A DNA stretch of 64,000 nt from positions 39,622,773 through 39,686,772 of the forward strand of contig NC_056035.1 in assembly GCF_004379255.2 (NCBI RefSeq), in the 5' to 3' direction. Position 1 is the stretch's first letter. Each line of letters begins with the position of its first letter. Origin of the DNA: Salvia splendens (Eukaryota; Streptophyta; Magnoliopsida; Lamiales; Lamiaceae). This document shows positions 1 through 11,478 of the stretch, one piece after another. A model generated the notes under the pieces. It did not search any database. It was not told the origin of the DNA and worked only from the letters and a program-made list of their open reading frames with translations. The translations under genes were made by a program, and so were the position numbers.

Positions 1-255
1 TCGTCGGCTCTTTTCCTGGGGTTTCAAACGAAATTTCCCTTTCTCTACAATGAAGGGTAACGTGGTTCTCCGCTAACCAATCCATACCCAAGATTATGTC
101 TACACTCCCTATCGTCATTACTTGCAAATTAAGAGCCAATAAACTGAGTTCACCTATTCCAAAGTTCACACTCGCACAAGATCGGGATATATCTATAGTC
201 CCGCCTACAGGTGAGGTCACACTCATAGTGGGTTCGGTCTTAATAGTAGGTAATC

Positions 256-1443
256 CTAAAGTATCCACACAAGAAGTATCCTAAAGGAATGCGATGCACC
301 CGTATCAAACAAGACAACTATAGGCATGTTGAGAAGTGTGCCCATACCTGCCAAGTTTCCTTGTCCAAAGGTTTCTTTCCCATTTGCCGGCTGCTTCCCC
401 TTCAAGGCGTAGGCCCTTGCTTGCGACGGCAGTCCTTGGCGGCGTTGTTGCGGTTGAGGTGCAGGTAGTGCCTGGGATTGTGGACGGAAGCCTAACTGGT
501 TCTGGCTCGTTCCCGTTCCCATGTTCTTATTTGGGCAACTTCGGAAGTAATGGCCACTTCCACCACAGCTGAAACACCTGGGGTCTCGACACTCTCCGGT
601 GTGGTACTTGAAGCACCTTCCACATTGAGGGTTACTCGGCGGAAAGTTTGCCCCCGGGTGATGGGTATTCTGTCTCCCGCCATTGTAGGGTGGGTTCCTC
701 ATGTGTTGTGGCCTCTTGCCACCATACTGAGTTTGATCACCATCCCACCTCCTCTTCTGTTGATGACCTGACTGAGCTTGTAGGGGTGTCGCGTTTGTGG
801 TCGCCACTACTCTTGGTTTAGGGAGTGCATCTTCCACGTCCAGTGCACAAGTCAAGATCTCCGAGTAGGAGAGTTCTCCTCGGCTAGCCAAAGCGGCCTT
901 TATCTCATCTTTGAGCCCGGCCCGGAACTTCACCGCCCACTTCTCGTCGGTATCCATCAACTCGGGCGCATATCGTGCCATCTGCGCGAGGGCTCGGTCG
1001 TACTCGGTTACAGTCATTCGGCCTTGGCTCAGCGTGTGGAATTCTACCACCTTGGCCCGTCTGTACGTCTTTGGGACATACTTGTTATCAATCTCCATTT
1101 TAAACTCCTCCCATGTTAGCGCTTCCAGGCGTGCAGGATTCATAGTTCTTTGCCGAGTCTCCCACCAGTAATCGGCATCACCTGATAGTTGAAAGGTGGC
1201 GCAAGCAATGCGCTCCCTATCTGTACACTCCATGACCCTGAAAATACGCTCGAGGCCGCGTATCCACTCCTCAGCTTTTGATGGATCTCCTTGTCCATCG
1301 AATTTAGGGGGGTTCTGCCTGGAGAACGTCACTATGAATCTTTCCTGCTGAGGCGGGGGTGGAGGTGGTGGTGGAGGCGGTGGTGGAGGTGGTGCCTCAG
1401 CGTTGGGTCCTTGTCGTGGGTGGCGTCCACGTCTTGGCGGCAT
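256..1443 (-). pseudogene. gag and start of protease of element A (frameshifted)
   Basis: The 395-codon frame starts with [12 protein letters not shown] and a proline run, then a Retrotrans_gag-like capsid region (residues about 35-200). A CCHC zinc knuckle of form CX2CX4HX4C ([14 protein letters not shown]) and the aspartic protease active site (FDTGASHSF) follow. The frame fails immediately after this motif because 10 bases stand where element B has 11. Downstream protease and pol codons therefore lie in another frame. The start is the likely ancestral Gag start: the proline tract is in frame with it here, whereas in B one extra G shifts the start. Gag would form the virus-like particle. 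This copy cannot make a Gag-Pol fusion without frameshifting. Confidence 0.85.
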
Positions 1444-1664
1444 TCTGATTCAATATCCATAAAGTGTTACTACAAATATCATCCCCAATTACCACCTTCT
1501 CAAAAATTTCTCAAAAAGAAAAACTTCGTGTGGTTCAAGATACAACACATAGGATATAAATCAAATCCAAATCCTCATTAAAAGAAAGAAGGTTAAACGT
1601 TGTTTCACAAGAGCAGATCGTACTAAAAAGCAAAAACTAAAGAGACATCGAACTATTCTTATCT

Positions 1665-2156
1665 CTAAACTATGACTCGATCATTCTCATCCATAGGCCC
1701 TTCCTCCGGATCTTCGTCATCGTCCTCCTCGGAATTCCCTTGCGGAGCCACCTCGTACATGCTCACGTACTTGTCCTGATACACGATCCTCTCTTGCACA
1801 TCCTGTGGGGGCTGCTCCTCGCGAGAGTCTACCAGTGCACAATACACGGCCTTCCGAAAGCCAGCCATGTCGCCCACCATGTCATCGGTAACGGGCTCAC
1901 GCCACGTGTACCTCCTCGCCGTTCTTTCAGCCCACTCCTTCCAGCTGTCAGGGAGCAATTCTATTAGCTTCTCAATGCCGTCATGCTCCGTCACTCCGAA
2001 CTCCTGAGCTGCCCTCCAGAGGGTGTCGAAGTGTGCTACGAACTCGATCAACGGTATGTGATCCTTCTTCCGATACACTCTATACTCTCTGAGCACCCTC
2101 TGTGCCCTAAGTCTATCACGATCACTCCGTCGCGGGGTTCGGATCATACGTGCCAT
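1665..2156 (-). CDS. ORF0 of element A, extra frame upstream of gag (163 aa)
   Basis: An open frame lies between the primer-binding site and gag and begins MARMIRTPRRSDRDRLR. The basic N-terminus is followed by a helical-looking stretch (EFVAHFDTLWRAAQEFG, then LIELLPDSWKEW). By eye this resembles the C-terminal helices of retrotransposon Gag capsid domains. The C-terminus is strongly acidic. Compared with the 185-aa version in element B it lacks 22 residues from the acidic tail, an in-frame loss of 66 bases, and has a handful of substitutions but no stop. Standard plant chromoviruses encode only gag-pol, so the function is unknown. It could be a Gag accessory protein or a split-off capsid-like domain; this is inference. 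Confidence 0.6.
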   Translation of the reverse strand: MARMIRTPRRSDRDRLRAQRVLREYRVYRKKDHIPLIEFVAHFDTLWRAAQEFGVTEHDGIEKLIELLPDSWKEWAERTARRYTWREPVTDDMVGDMAGFRKAVYCALVDSREEQPPQDVQERIVYQDKYVSMYEVAPQGNSEEDDDEDPEEGPMDENDRVIV

Positions 2157-2668
2157 CTAAAAAAAACAATCGCCTCGCGTATAAATACAGAGGCATAACC
2201 GAAGAAGAGAAAGATGTGCAAAAGCAGACGTATCGCTACTCTAACTCCAACCCGTTGGTGTTCAAAAGCCAAAAACTCTTATCTACTATTGGTCCAAGAA
2301 GCACTAGTGAAAACATCTTGCGTCTAAAATCAATCATTCAAAAGGCCAACACATTCTCACATAACAAGCTCACCTCAACATTCACGTCATCATATCATCA
2401 CACATCAGTCACATGCTTTCATATAAATTCGACACACAATAACAGTTCATAACACACAATAACAGTTCATAACACAAATAATTTCCAACTTTTCACATCA
2501 CTTTGTACCCTTCTACATACATCAATATTTACTTAAACTTTCCAAAAATCCCCAATTTTTCATTACCTCATCTCAGGTTGAGTGCGACGAGTCGGATGTT
2601 GAGCCAATGACACTTTTGAAAACTTACTCAAGACAGAAAAAGACTCTTGGATCCAGAGCAGAAAGAAA

Positions 2669-2685
2669 GCCTGGCTCTGATACCA
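2669..2685 (-). promoter_or_regulatory. Primer-binding site of element A (initiator tRNA-Met type)
   Basis: Read on the minus strand this is TGGTATCAGAGCCAGGC, the plant initiator-methionine tRNA complement that primes minus-strand DNA synthesis. Three bases (GAG) separate it from the LTR end TGACA. It fixes the LTR boundary at 2689 and the element's direction. Confidence 0.9.
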
Positions 2686-2688
2686 CTC

Positions 2689-5176
2689 TGTCACGCCCGC
2701 ATTTCCTAAGGATAGGAAGTACGGTGGACCGCGACTAGGGGAGGAATAAAGAAACGGGGAAGAAAGGGGGGAGAACAAGAATACTTGACCCGAAAACATT
2801 TAATAAAGGAAGTTCACTTCAAAACATTGTACTGTGACGACGTTACTAAAGTTAAAGTAATCAGAGTTTAAATAAAAACATTGTATCGGATTACAAAGCA
2901 GCGGAAAAGACCAAGAGATAGATAATGCCGGGTATGACGACACGACACCATCCAAAAGGCAAAGTAAAAACACAATTTTGGCTTTAATTGCTCAACATCC
3001 GTCATCCCCATCGTCGCTCAACCTGCACATTAAGAAAACAACATGCAGGGCTGAGTACTTGATGCACTCAGTGGACACACGCCAAAATCCTAGTTTGTCA
3101 TGCCATAACAGTGTAACCTTGGGGTTTTAAGTGTAAAGAAAATAACCCAAGTACACTAAAACATATTTCATAAATTCGACTGCGCAGTCATTTTCAGATA
3201 TTGCCACCCTTATTCCCACCATCATACACTATCTGATCCAACGGGTGACAAGGGGCGTGGCCACACCCCAGGTCAACTAGACCGGCCAACTTGCTCTCAG
3301 ATGGCTCCCGGTCTCGTGTACACTAGCCTGAGGGTTCGCAGCCCTACAGACCCGAATTCGATTAAACATATGTGGTTCAGATAGGTTTCAAAGCAAAACG
3401 GTTGGCAAGACAAACAGTTCACCTCCATAAACATTTCCGGAACAGAGTCCGTATTAAAGATAACCCACAAAATAGTAGGGTAGAAAAGCCCACCTCAATT
3501 GCTTAGCTTTTAAATAGTTCCCTTCTTCAACCACAATTTCCTCGTAAAAGATCACCCTTTTGAAAGATAAATAAATGTCATGATTAGAGTCAGGAAAGAC
3601 GAGGTTTAAACGACAATGCATGATTCCTACGTGGATGACTTCAACATCTAGCACGTTACACGTACACACACTTAACAACATCTTATAAGACAATCACACA
3701 AAATCACACGTCCGAAACATACCACACACGCACCCGACACGCATACCACGCACCCACGACGCGCACACGACACACACCCGAAACACTCGTACTCCCGGTA
3801 TACCCTCCTTGTGCAAACGGCTCACTTGGCTCGGAAAAGGTTAGGAAAAGGCTCGGTGTCTCGGCCTGGCTCGGCACCTCAGCCGACCGTCTCGGCCGCC
3901 TGGCTCGGCACCTCGGCCGACCGTCTCGGCCGCCTGGCTCGGCACATGTCTCGGCGTCTGGCTCGGCCCTGGCTCGGCACCTGTCTCGGCACCTCTCTCG
4001 GCACTGGCTCGGCACCTGTCTCGGCATCTGGCTCGGCATCTGGCTCGGCGTCTCGGCCGCTGGCCCGATCAAGTGCACACCAGTTTTCCCCCAACCAACG
4101 ATTCTCAAACCTTATACGACACTTACACCACACATTCTACATCCCAAAACACACCCGAAAACATGAGATCAAACCTCCAAAACTCTCCACTACACCACCC
4201 TAGGCCAAACCCTAAGTCTCTCGGCCAACACACACAAACCACCCGAACCAAACGCTAATTCCTCCGAGCCATCCCCTGGCCAATCACACCCACATACATC
4301 ACAATATCAAAACACCCAGATTCACACCCATTGCACAAAAACACATCACCCAGAAACGTACATCTCGCAGAACTGCGTAGTTTACTTACAAAAATCATTA
4401 TAAAATCATCCGACGTCCAATGAAGCTGAAATTTACACACCATACAGAAGACACACCCAAGTTTATACAGTTAAAATTTCGTACCAAAAGGAGATCGTTT
4501 GATCAGTCAAAAAGGGGTCGGAACCCACTGTCAGTCACTACCAAAAACATCCTCAACACAAACACAAAGCCACAAAACCTATTCAGCATCTAAAACATTC
4601 CAAATTCGTCCTAAATGCATGTGTTTTCGAAATTGGCATGAGTTAGGGTCTTGGGTTACCTTTCCCGGAGAGTTCAAATGTAGTTCGAAAGCCTTCCCTA
4701 CTCCGACTCCAATTCGGTACGAGAGAGAGTAACACCTTGACGAATCCAAGAAATCGATGAGAGGGGGTGAGTGGAAAAAGAGAACCGAGAGGGAGAAAGA
4801 GAGAAACCTTACCGGTGTTGAGAACAATTGTGAGAGAGAAGAGAGAACGAGCGATGGTGAGAGGGAGAGATTGAGAGAGTAGCTAGTTTTCTATTTTGGA
4901 TCGGTTGTGAGGAGTGGGGAGGTTGAGAAAATAGTGGGGAGAGGGAGAGAAGGTTTCGAAAAAAAAGAGAGGGAGAGGGAGAGAAAATTAGCTAATTAAG
5001 ATATTTAATTCATAAATTAATTAATTATCCCAATTACACATTGCTTAGGTAAAAACATAACCACAAAAATAATATAAATCAATTAAGACTTACCAAACCA
5101 TATCTTAAACAAGATATTCACAAAATTCATTCCTTAATAAAAACAATATTCAATATTTTTTTTTTCGGATATTACA
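2689..5176 (-). repeat. Complete LTR (2488 bp) shared by element A and fragment D
   Basis: On the minus strand the LTR runs from TGTAATATCCG at 5176 down to GCGTGACA at 2689. Its low-coordinate side is the primer-binding site and gag of element A. Its high-coordinate side is the polypurine tract and integrase 3' end of fragment D. One LTR therefore serves as the 5' LTR of A and the 3' LTR of D. This arrangement is typical of LTR-LTR recombination between tandem elements, or of a tandem insertion. Short open frames inside (for example 82 and 79 codons) recur in every LTR copy but look non-coding. A GC-rich minisatellite lies at 3826-4066. Confidence 0.9.
3826..4066. repeat. CTCGGC minisatellite in LTR of element A
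   Basis: About 240 bp are built from imperfect units such as TCGGCACCTGGC and TCGGCCGCCTGGC. CTCGGC recurs roughly every 10-20 bases. The array is much richer in GC and CpG than its AT-rich surroundings. Equivalent arrays of different length occupy the same place in the other LTR copies. Confidence 0.85.
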
Positions 5177-6233
5177 TTCCTCCCACCTTAAAAAAAATTT
5201 CGTCCCGAAATTTTCCTAGATCACTCAAACAAACCTGGGTACTTATCTTTCATCTTATCCTCTAATTCCCATGTTGCTTCTTCGACTCCATGATTCCTCC
5301 ATCGTACTTTCACCGAAACAATTGACTTATTCCTCAATTCTTGCACCCTTCGATCCAAAATGGCCTCGGGCTTCTCCTCATAACTTAGGTCGGGATTTAG
5401 GACCATCATCTCTTCTTGGTGAACTATGTGGGTGGGGTCAAACACGTACTTCCTCAATTGTGACACATGGAAGACTTTGTGCACATTCCCAAAGCTTGGT
5501 GGTAGGGCCAATCTGTATGCTACCGCGCCGACTCTATCCAAAATCTCGTACGGACCGATAAATCGGGGTCTCAGCTTTCCTTTCACTCCAAAACGAATTA
5601 TTCCTTTAGAAGGGGAAACTTTCAGAAAGACCTTTTCTCCGACTTCGAAATGTAAATCGGTCCTCCGAACATCAGCATATGATTTCTGTCGGTCCTGTGC
5701 CTCCTTGATCCTCCCACGGATTTGTCGGACAATCTCTATCATCTCTTCTACAGAGTCTGGTCCGAGAATTCTTCTCTCACCCACTTCATCCCAATAAAGT
5801 GGCGATCTACACTTCTTTCCATACAATGCCTCATATGGAGCCATCTTGATAGTCGCCTGGTAACTATTATTGTACGCGAACTCAACCAATGGCAACACTT
5901 CTTCCCAACCCCAGCCTCGATCTAGCACCACGGCCCGCAGCATATCCTCTAAGGCTTGAATCGTTCTCTCTGACTGCCCATCGGTTTGTGGGTGGAAGGC
6001 AGTACTAAAATTCAACTTAGTCCCCAACTCGCGCTGCAGGCTCGTCCAAAATCTAGAAGTAAATTTGGCATCGCGATCGGATGTAATTGTCGCTGGTACT
6101 CCATGCAGACGTATAACCTCCCGCACATATATCTTAGCCAACTGGTTGGATCCATAGGTAGCACGAACCGGTACAAAATGAGCAGATTTGGTGAGGCGAT
6201 CTATAATCACCCAAATCACAGTGTTTCCTCGCT
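5177..6233 (-). pseudogene. Fragment D: integrase C-terminal half, GPY/F and chromodomain
   Basis: The polypurine tract (5177-5189) is followed, reading minus, by the 3' part of a gag-pol frame (stop at 5221). It encodes the end of the integrase core ([23 protein letters not shown]), the GPY/F region ([16 protein letters not shown]) and the chromodomain ([10 protein letters not shown] to the final KYPGLFE). It begins abruptly at 6233, where plus-strand integrase sequence takes over, so everything upstream is missing. It is the most divergent integrase copy here (RTDLHFEVGEK, IIRFGVKGK, GNVHKVFH), so it comes from a different source element than A, B or C. Being open does not make it functional. 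Confidence 0.85.
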
Positions 6234-6742
6234 AAATCATACGCCGATGCTCGGAGGACCGATCTACAATTCGAATCTGGAGAGAAAGTTTTTCTGAAGG
6301 TTGCCCCTTCTAAAGGAATAACTCGTTTTGGAGCGAAAGGAAAGCTGAGACCCCGATTTATCGGACCGTATGAGATTTTGGATAGAGTCGGTGCGGTAGC
6401 CTATAGATTGGCTCTACCACCAAGCTTGAGAAATGTGCACAATGTCTTCCATGTGTCACAATTGAGGAAGTATGTGTTTGACCCCACACACATAGTTCAC
6501 CAAGAAGAGATGATGATCCTAAATCCCGATCTAAGCTATGAGGAGAAGCCCGAGGCCATTTTGGATCGAAGGGTGCAAGAATTGAGGAATAAGTCAATTG
6601 TTTCGGTGAAAGTACGATGGAGGAATCATGGAGTCGAAGAAGCAACGTGGGAATTAGAGGATAAGATGAAAGATAAGTACCCAGGTTTGTTTGAGTGATC
6701 TAGGAAAATTTCGGGACGAAATTTTTTTTAAGGTGGGAGGAA
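6234..6742 (+). pseudogene. Fragment E: plus-strand integrase C-terminus and polypurine tract
   Basis: This segment matches the final part of the element C pol frame (compare 26,524 onward), with the chromodomain and stop at 6698, then the polypurine tract AAGGTGGGAGGAA (6730-6742). It is joined head-on to minus-strand fragment D at 6233/6234 with no clear shared bases. Two broken integrase ends of opposite orientation thus abut. Only about 155 codons survive. A change of GLG to SLRN type (PPSLRNVHN) distinguishes it from C. Confidence 0.85.
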
Positions 6743-9036
6743 TGTAATATCCGAAAAAAAAAAATATTGAATATTGTTTTTATTAAGGAATGAATTTTGT
6801 GAATATCTTGTTTAAGATATGGTTTGGTAAGTCTTAATTGATTTATATTATTTTTATGGTTGTTTTTACCTAAGCAATGTGTAATTGGGATAATTAATTA
6901 ATTTATGAATTAAATATCTTAATTAGCTAATTTTCTCTCCCTCTCCCTCTCTTTTTTTTCGAAACCTTCTCTCCCTCTCCCCACTATTTTCTCAACCTCC
7001 CCACTTCTCACAACCGATCCAAAATAGAAAACTAGCTACTCTCTCAATCTCTCCCTCTCACCATCGCTCGTTCTCTCTTCTCTCTCGCAATTGTTCTCAA
7101 CACCGGTAAGGTTTCTCTTTTTCTCCCTCTCGGTTCTCTTTTTCCACTCACCCCCTCTCATCGATTTCTTGGATTCGTCAAGGTGTTACTCTCTCTCGTA
7201 CCGAATTGGAGTCGGAGTAGGGAAGGCTTTCGAACTACATTTGAACTCTCCGGGAAAGGTAACCCAAGACCCTAACTCATGCCAATTTCGAAAACACATG
7301 CATTTAGGACGAATTTGGAATGTTTTAGATGCTGAATAGGTTTTGTGGCTTTGTGTTTGTGTTGAGGATGTTTTTGGTAGTGACTGACAGTGGGTTCCGA
7401 CCCCTTTTTGACTGATCAAACGATCTCCTGTTGGTACGAGATTTTAACTGTATAAACTTGGGTGTGTCTTCTGTATGGTGTGTAAATTTCAGCTTCATTG
7501 GACGTCGGATGATTTTATAATGATTTTTGTAAGTAAACTGCGCAGTTCTGCGAGATGTACGTTTCTGGGTGATGTGTTTTTGTGCAATGGGTGTGAATCT
7601 GGGTGTTTTGATATTGTGATGTATGTGGGTGTGATTGGCCAGGGGATGGCTCGGAGGAATTAGCGTTTGGTTCGGGTGGTTTGTGTGTGTTGGCCGAGAG
7701 ACTTAGGGTTTGGCCTAGGGTGGTGTAGTGGAGAGTTTTGGAGGTTTGATCTCATGTTTTCGGGTGTGTTTTGGGATGTAGAATGTGTGGTGTGAGTGTC
7801 GTATAAGGTTTGAGAATCGTTGGTTGGGGGAAAACTGGTGTGCACTTGATCGGGCCAGCGGCCGAGACGCCGAGCCAGATGCCGAGCCAGATGCCGAGAC
7901 AGGTGCCGAGCCAGTGCCGAGAGAGGTGCCGAGACAGGTGCCGAGCCAGACGCCGAGACATGTGCCGAGCCAGGCGGCCGAGAAGGTCGGCCGAGGTGCC
8001 GAGCCAGGCCGAGACACCGAGCCTTTTCTGAGCCAAGTGAGCTGTTTGCACAAGGAGGGTATACCGGGAGTACGAGTGTTTCGGGTGTGTGTCGTGTGCG
8101 CGTCGTGGGTGCGTGGTATGCGTGTCGGGTGCGTGTGTGGTGTGTTTCGGACGTGTGATTTTGTGTGATTGTCTTATAAGATGTTGTTAAGTGTGTGTAC
8201 GTGTAACGTGCTAGATGTTGAAGTCATCCACGTAGGAATCATGCATTGTCGTTTAAACCTCGTCTTTCCTGACTCTAATCATGACATTTATTTATCTTTC
8301 AAAAGGGTGATCTTTTACGAGGAAATTGTGGTTGAAGAAGGGAACTATTTAAAAGCTAAGCAATTGAGGTGGGCTTTTCTACCCTACTATTTTGTGGGTT
8401 ATCTTTAATACGGACTCTGTTCCGGAAATGTTTATGGAGGTGAACTGTTTGTCTTGCCAACCGTTTTGCTTTGAAACCTATCTGAAGTGGTTTACCACAT
8501 ATGTTTAATCGAATTCGGGTCTGTAGGGCTGCGAACCCTCAGGCTAGTGTACACGAGACCGGGAGCCATCTGAGAGCAAGTTGGCCGGTCTAGTTGACCT
8601 GGGGTGTGGCCACGCCCCTTGTCACCTGTTGGATCAGATAGTGTATGATGGTGGGAATAAGGGTGGCAATATCTGAAAATGACTGCGCAGTCGAATTTAT
8701 GAAATATGTTTTAGTGTACTTGGGTTATTTTCTTTACACTTAAAACCCCAAGGTTACACTGTTATGGCATGACAAACTAGGATTTTGGCGTGTGTCCACT
8801 GAGTGCATCAAGTACTCAGCCCTGCATGTTGTTTTCTTAATGTGCAGGTTGAGCGACGATGGGGATGACGGATGTTGAGCAATTAAAGCCAAAATTGTGT
8901 TTTTACTTTGCCTTTTGGATGGTGTCGTGTCGTCATACCCGGCATTATCTATCTCTTGGTCTTTTCCGCTGCTTTGTAATCCGATACAATGTTTTTATTT
9001 AAACTCTGATTACTTTAACTTTAGTAACGTCGTCAC
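6743..9036 (+). repeat. Plus-strand LTR, 3'-truncated (2294 bp)
   Basis: It starts with TGTAATATCCG right after the polypurine tract of fragment E and follows the same sequence as the LTR at 27,032. It stops in the segment TTAGTAACGTCGTCAC, so it lacks the terminal stretch that should end in GCGTGACA (about 150 bp). At 9037 the sequence turns back into the same family in the opposite orientation. Positions up to about 8975 and from 9038 on form the arms of an inverted repeat with a spacer of about 62 bases. Confidence 0.88.
7855..8035. repeat. GCCGAG minisatellite in plus LTR 6743
   Basis: This is the same GCCGAG/CTCGGC array as in the other LTRs and one of the shortest versions here (about 180 bp). 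Units such as GCCGAGCCAGATGCC and GCCGAGACAGGTGCC are visible. Confidence 0.8.
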
Positions 9037-11478
9037 GAAGCAGCGGAAAAGACCAAGAGATAGATAATGCCGGGTATGACGACACGACACCATCCAAAAG
9101 ACAAAGTAAAACACATTTTGGTTTTAACTGCTCAACATTCGTCATCCCTATCGCCGCTCAACCTGCACATTAAGAAAACCACATGCAGGGCTGAGTACTT
9201 GATGCACTCAGTGGACACACGCCAAAATCATAGTTTGTCATGCCTTAACAGTGTAACCTTGGGGTTTTGAGTGTAAAGAAAAAATAACCCAAGTACACTA
9301 AAATATATTTCACAAATTCGACTGCGCAGTCATTTCCAGATATTTCCACCCTTATTTCCACCATCCTACACTATCTGATTCAACGGGTGACAAGGGGCGT
9401 GGCCACACCCCAGGTCAACTAGACCGGCCAACTTGCTCTCAGATGGCTCCCGGTCTCGTGTACACTAGCCTGAGGGTTCGCAGCCCTACAGACCCGAATT
9501 CGATTAAACATATGTGGTAAACCACTTCAGATAGGTTTCAAAGTAAAACAGTTGGCAAGATAAACAGTTCACCTCCATAAAAACATTTCCGGAACAAAGT
9601 CCGTAATAAAGAGATCCCACAGTATAGTAGGATAGGAAAGCCCACCTCAATTGCTTAGCTTTTAAACAGTTTCCTTCTTCAACCACAATTGCCTCGCAAA
9701 AGTTCACCCTTTTTGAAAGATAAATGAGAATCATGATTAGACTCAGGGAAGACGAGACTTAGTCAACAATGCATGTTTTCTACGTGGATGACTTCAATAT
9801 CTAGCACGTTACACATACACACACTTAACAACATCCTATAAGTCAAGCATACAGAAACACGCGTCCGAGACACACCATGCACGCACCCGACACGCATACC
9901 ACGTACCCAAGACACGCACACGACTCGCACACGACACACACACAACTCTCACACCCCCGGCATACCCTTACTGCACAAACGGCTCACTTGGCTCGGCGTC
10001 TCGGCCTGGCTCGGTACCTCGGCCGGCTGTCTCGGTCCTGGCCGAGCCTGGCTCGGTTGCTGTCTCGGCGTCTCGGCCTGGCTCGGTGTCTCGGCCGACT
10101 GTCTCGGCCGCCTGGCTCGGTACCTCGGCCGGCTGTCTCGGCCGCCTGGCTCGGTCCTGGCTCGGCACCTCGTCCGGATGTCTCGGCCGTCTGGCTCGGT
10201 ACCTCGGCCGCCTGTCTCGGCACCTGGCCGGGCACATGTCTCGGCACCTGGCTCGGCACATGTCTCGGCGTCTGGCTCGGTACCTCGGCCGCCTGTCTCG
10301 GCACCTGGCTCGGCACATGTCTCGGCGTCTGACTCGGCCCTGGCTCGGCACCTGTCTCGGCACTGACTCGACACCTGTCTCGGCACCTGACTCGGCACCT
10401 GGCTCGGTAACGTGCACACACCTACTTTCCCCCAACCAACGATTCTCAAACCTTATACGACATTCACAACACACATTCTACATCCCAAAACACACCCGAA
10501 AACATGAGATCAACCCTCCAAAACTCTCCACAACACCACCCTAGGCCAAACCCTAAATCTCTCGGCCAACACACACAAACCACTCGAACCAAATGCTGAT
10601 TCCTCCGAGCCATCCCTTGGCCAAACACACCCACATACATCACAATATCAAAACACCCAGATTCACACCCATTGCACATAAATACATCACCCAGAAACGT
10701 ACATCCCGCAGAACTGAGCAGTTTACTTACAAAAATCATTATAAAATCACCCGACCTCCAATGAAGCTGAAATTTTAACACCACACAGAAGACACACCAA
10801 GGTTTATACAGTTAAAATTTCGTACTAAAAAGAGATCGTTTGATCAGTCAAAAAGGGGTCGGAACCCACTGCCAGTCACCACCAAAAACATACTCAACAT
10901 AAACACATAGCCACAAATCCTATTCAGCATCTAAAACACTCGAATTCGTCCTAAATGCATGTGGTTCGGAATTGGTATGAAAATAGGGTTTTGGGCTACC
11001 TTTCTCGGAGAGTTCAATTGTAGTTCGAAAGCTTTCCCTTCTCCGACTCCGATTCAATACGAGAGAGAGTAACACCTTGATGAATCCAAGAAATCGATGA
11101 GAGGGAGTGAATGAGGAAAAGTGAGAACCGAGAGGGAGAAAGAGAGAAACCTTACCGTGATGTTGAGAGTGATTGAGGGAGAGAATGAGAGAAACCGATG
11201 TGAGGGAGAGAATGAGAGGAAGTGTATCGGTTAAGTGGGAGTGGGGAGAGGTTGAGAAAGTAGTGGGGAGAGGGGGAGAGATTTCGAAAGAGAGAGAGAG
11301 AGAAAATTAGCTAATTAGGGTATTTAATTCATAGCTTAATTAATTATCCCAAAAACATTTTGCTTAGGTAAATAATCATATCCCCAAAAATAATATAAAT
11401 CACTTAAGACTTACCAAACCATATCTTAAACAAGATATTCACAAAATTCATTCCTTAATAAAAACAATATTCAAAATT
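9037..11478 (-). repeat. Minus-strand LTR, truncated at both ends, divergent subfamily
   Basis: It begins inside the LTR at AAGCAGCGG and runs to near the 5' end (minus sense), but the terminal GGATATTACA is absent. It belongs to a subfamily distinct from most copies here. Differences include a longer GC minisatellite, the segment with GTGATGTTGAGAGTGATTGAG (about 11,156-11,176), and many single-base changes shared with 14,030-16,063. The low end meets the plus LTR 6743-9036 and the high end meets plus LTR 11,479-13,505. Both joints are inversions with short spacers (about 62 and 14 bases). Confidence 0.85.
9985..10408. repeat. Expanded CTCGGC minisatellite (about 424 bp)
   Basis: This is the longest of the six arrays, about twice the size of those at 7855 and 12,552. 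Higher-order units such as CTCGGTACCTCGGCCG and CTCGGCACATGTCTCGGCG recur, which indicates expansion by unequal exchange or replication slippage. All six frames are partly open across it, giving spurious Arg/Pro/Ala-rich frames. These should not be taken as genes. Confidence 0.85.

Larger units (their letters stand above)
1..2688 (-). mobile_element. Ty3 chromovirus element A, 5' internal part (cut by window edge)
   Basis: This is the start of a minus-strand Ty3/gypsy element. Reading downward in coordinates it runs from the primer-binding site through a leader, ORF0, gag and the protease region, and it leaves the window inside the protease-to-RT stretch. Positions 1-255 encode the protease-distal segment (motif [15 protein letters not shown]), in a different frame from gag. 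It is nearly the same sequence as elements B and C in this window. It shares with C a frame-breaking change just after the protease motif DTGASHSF, and the residue pair NGK where B has NGQ, so A and C are sister copies. Its 5' LTR is 2689-5176. The 3' half is outside the window, so completeness cannot be judged. Confidence 0.9.

Noticed and set aside
7091..7339. 82-codon frame beginning MFSTPVRF, present in every LTR
   Set aside because: It recurs because the LTR recurs. Its composition follows the CT-rich LTR segment and there is no sign of protein-level conservation.
9985..10408. CRISPR-like array
   Set aside because: The units are contiguous imperfect tandem repeats with no unique spacers, in a plant LTR.
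9949..10544. Several overlapping 60-170 codon Arg/Pro/Ala-rich frames on both strands over the GC minisatellites (also at 3.7-4.2, 7.7-8.2, 12.2-12.9, 14.6-15.1 and 28.0-28.6 kb)
   Set aside because: They are by-products of a GC-rich tandem repeat without stops. All frames are open at once, lengths follow the repeat number, and there is no domain or consistent start.
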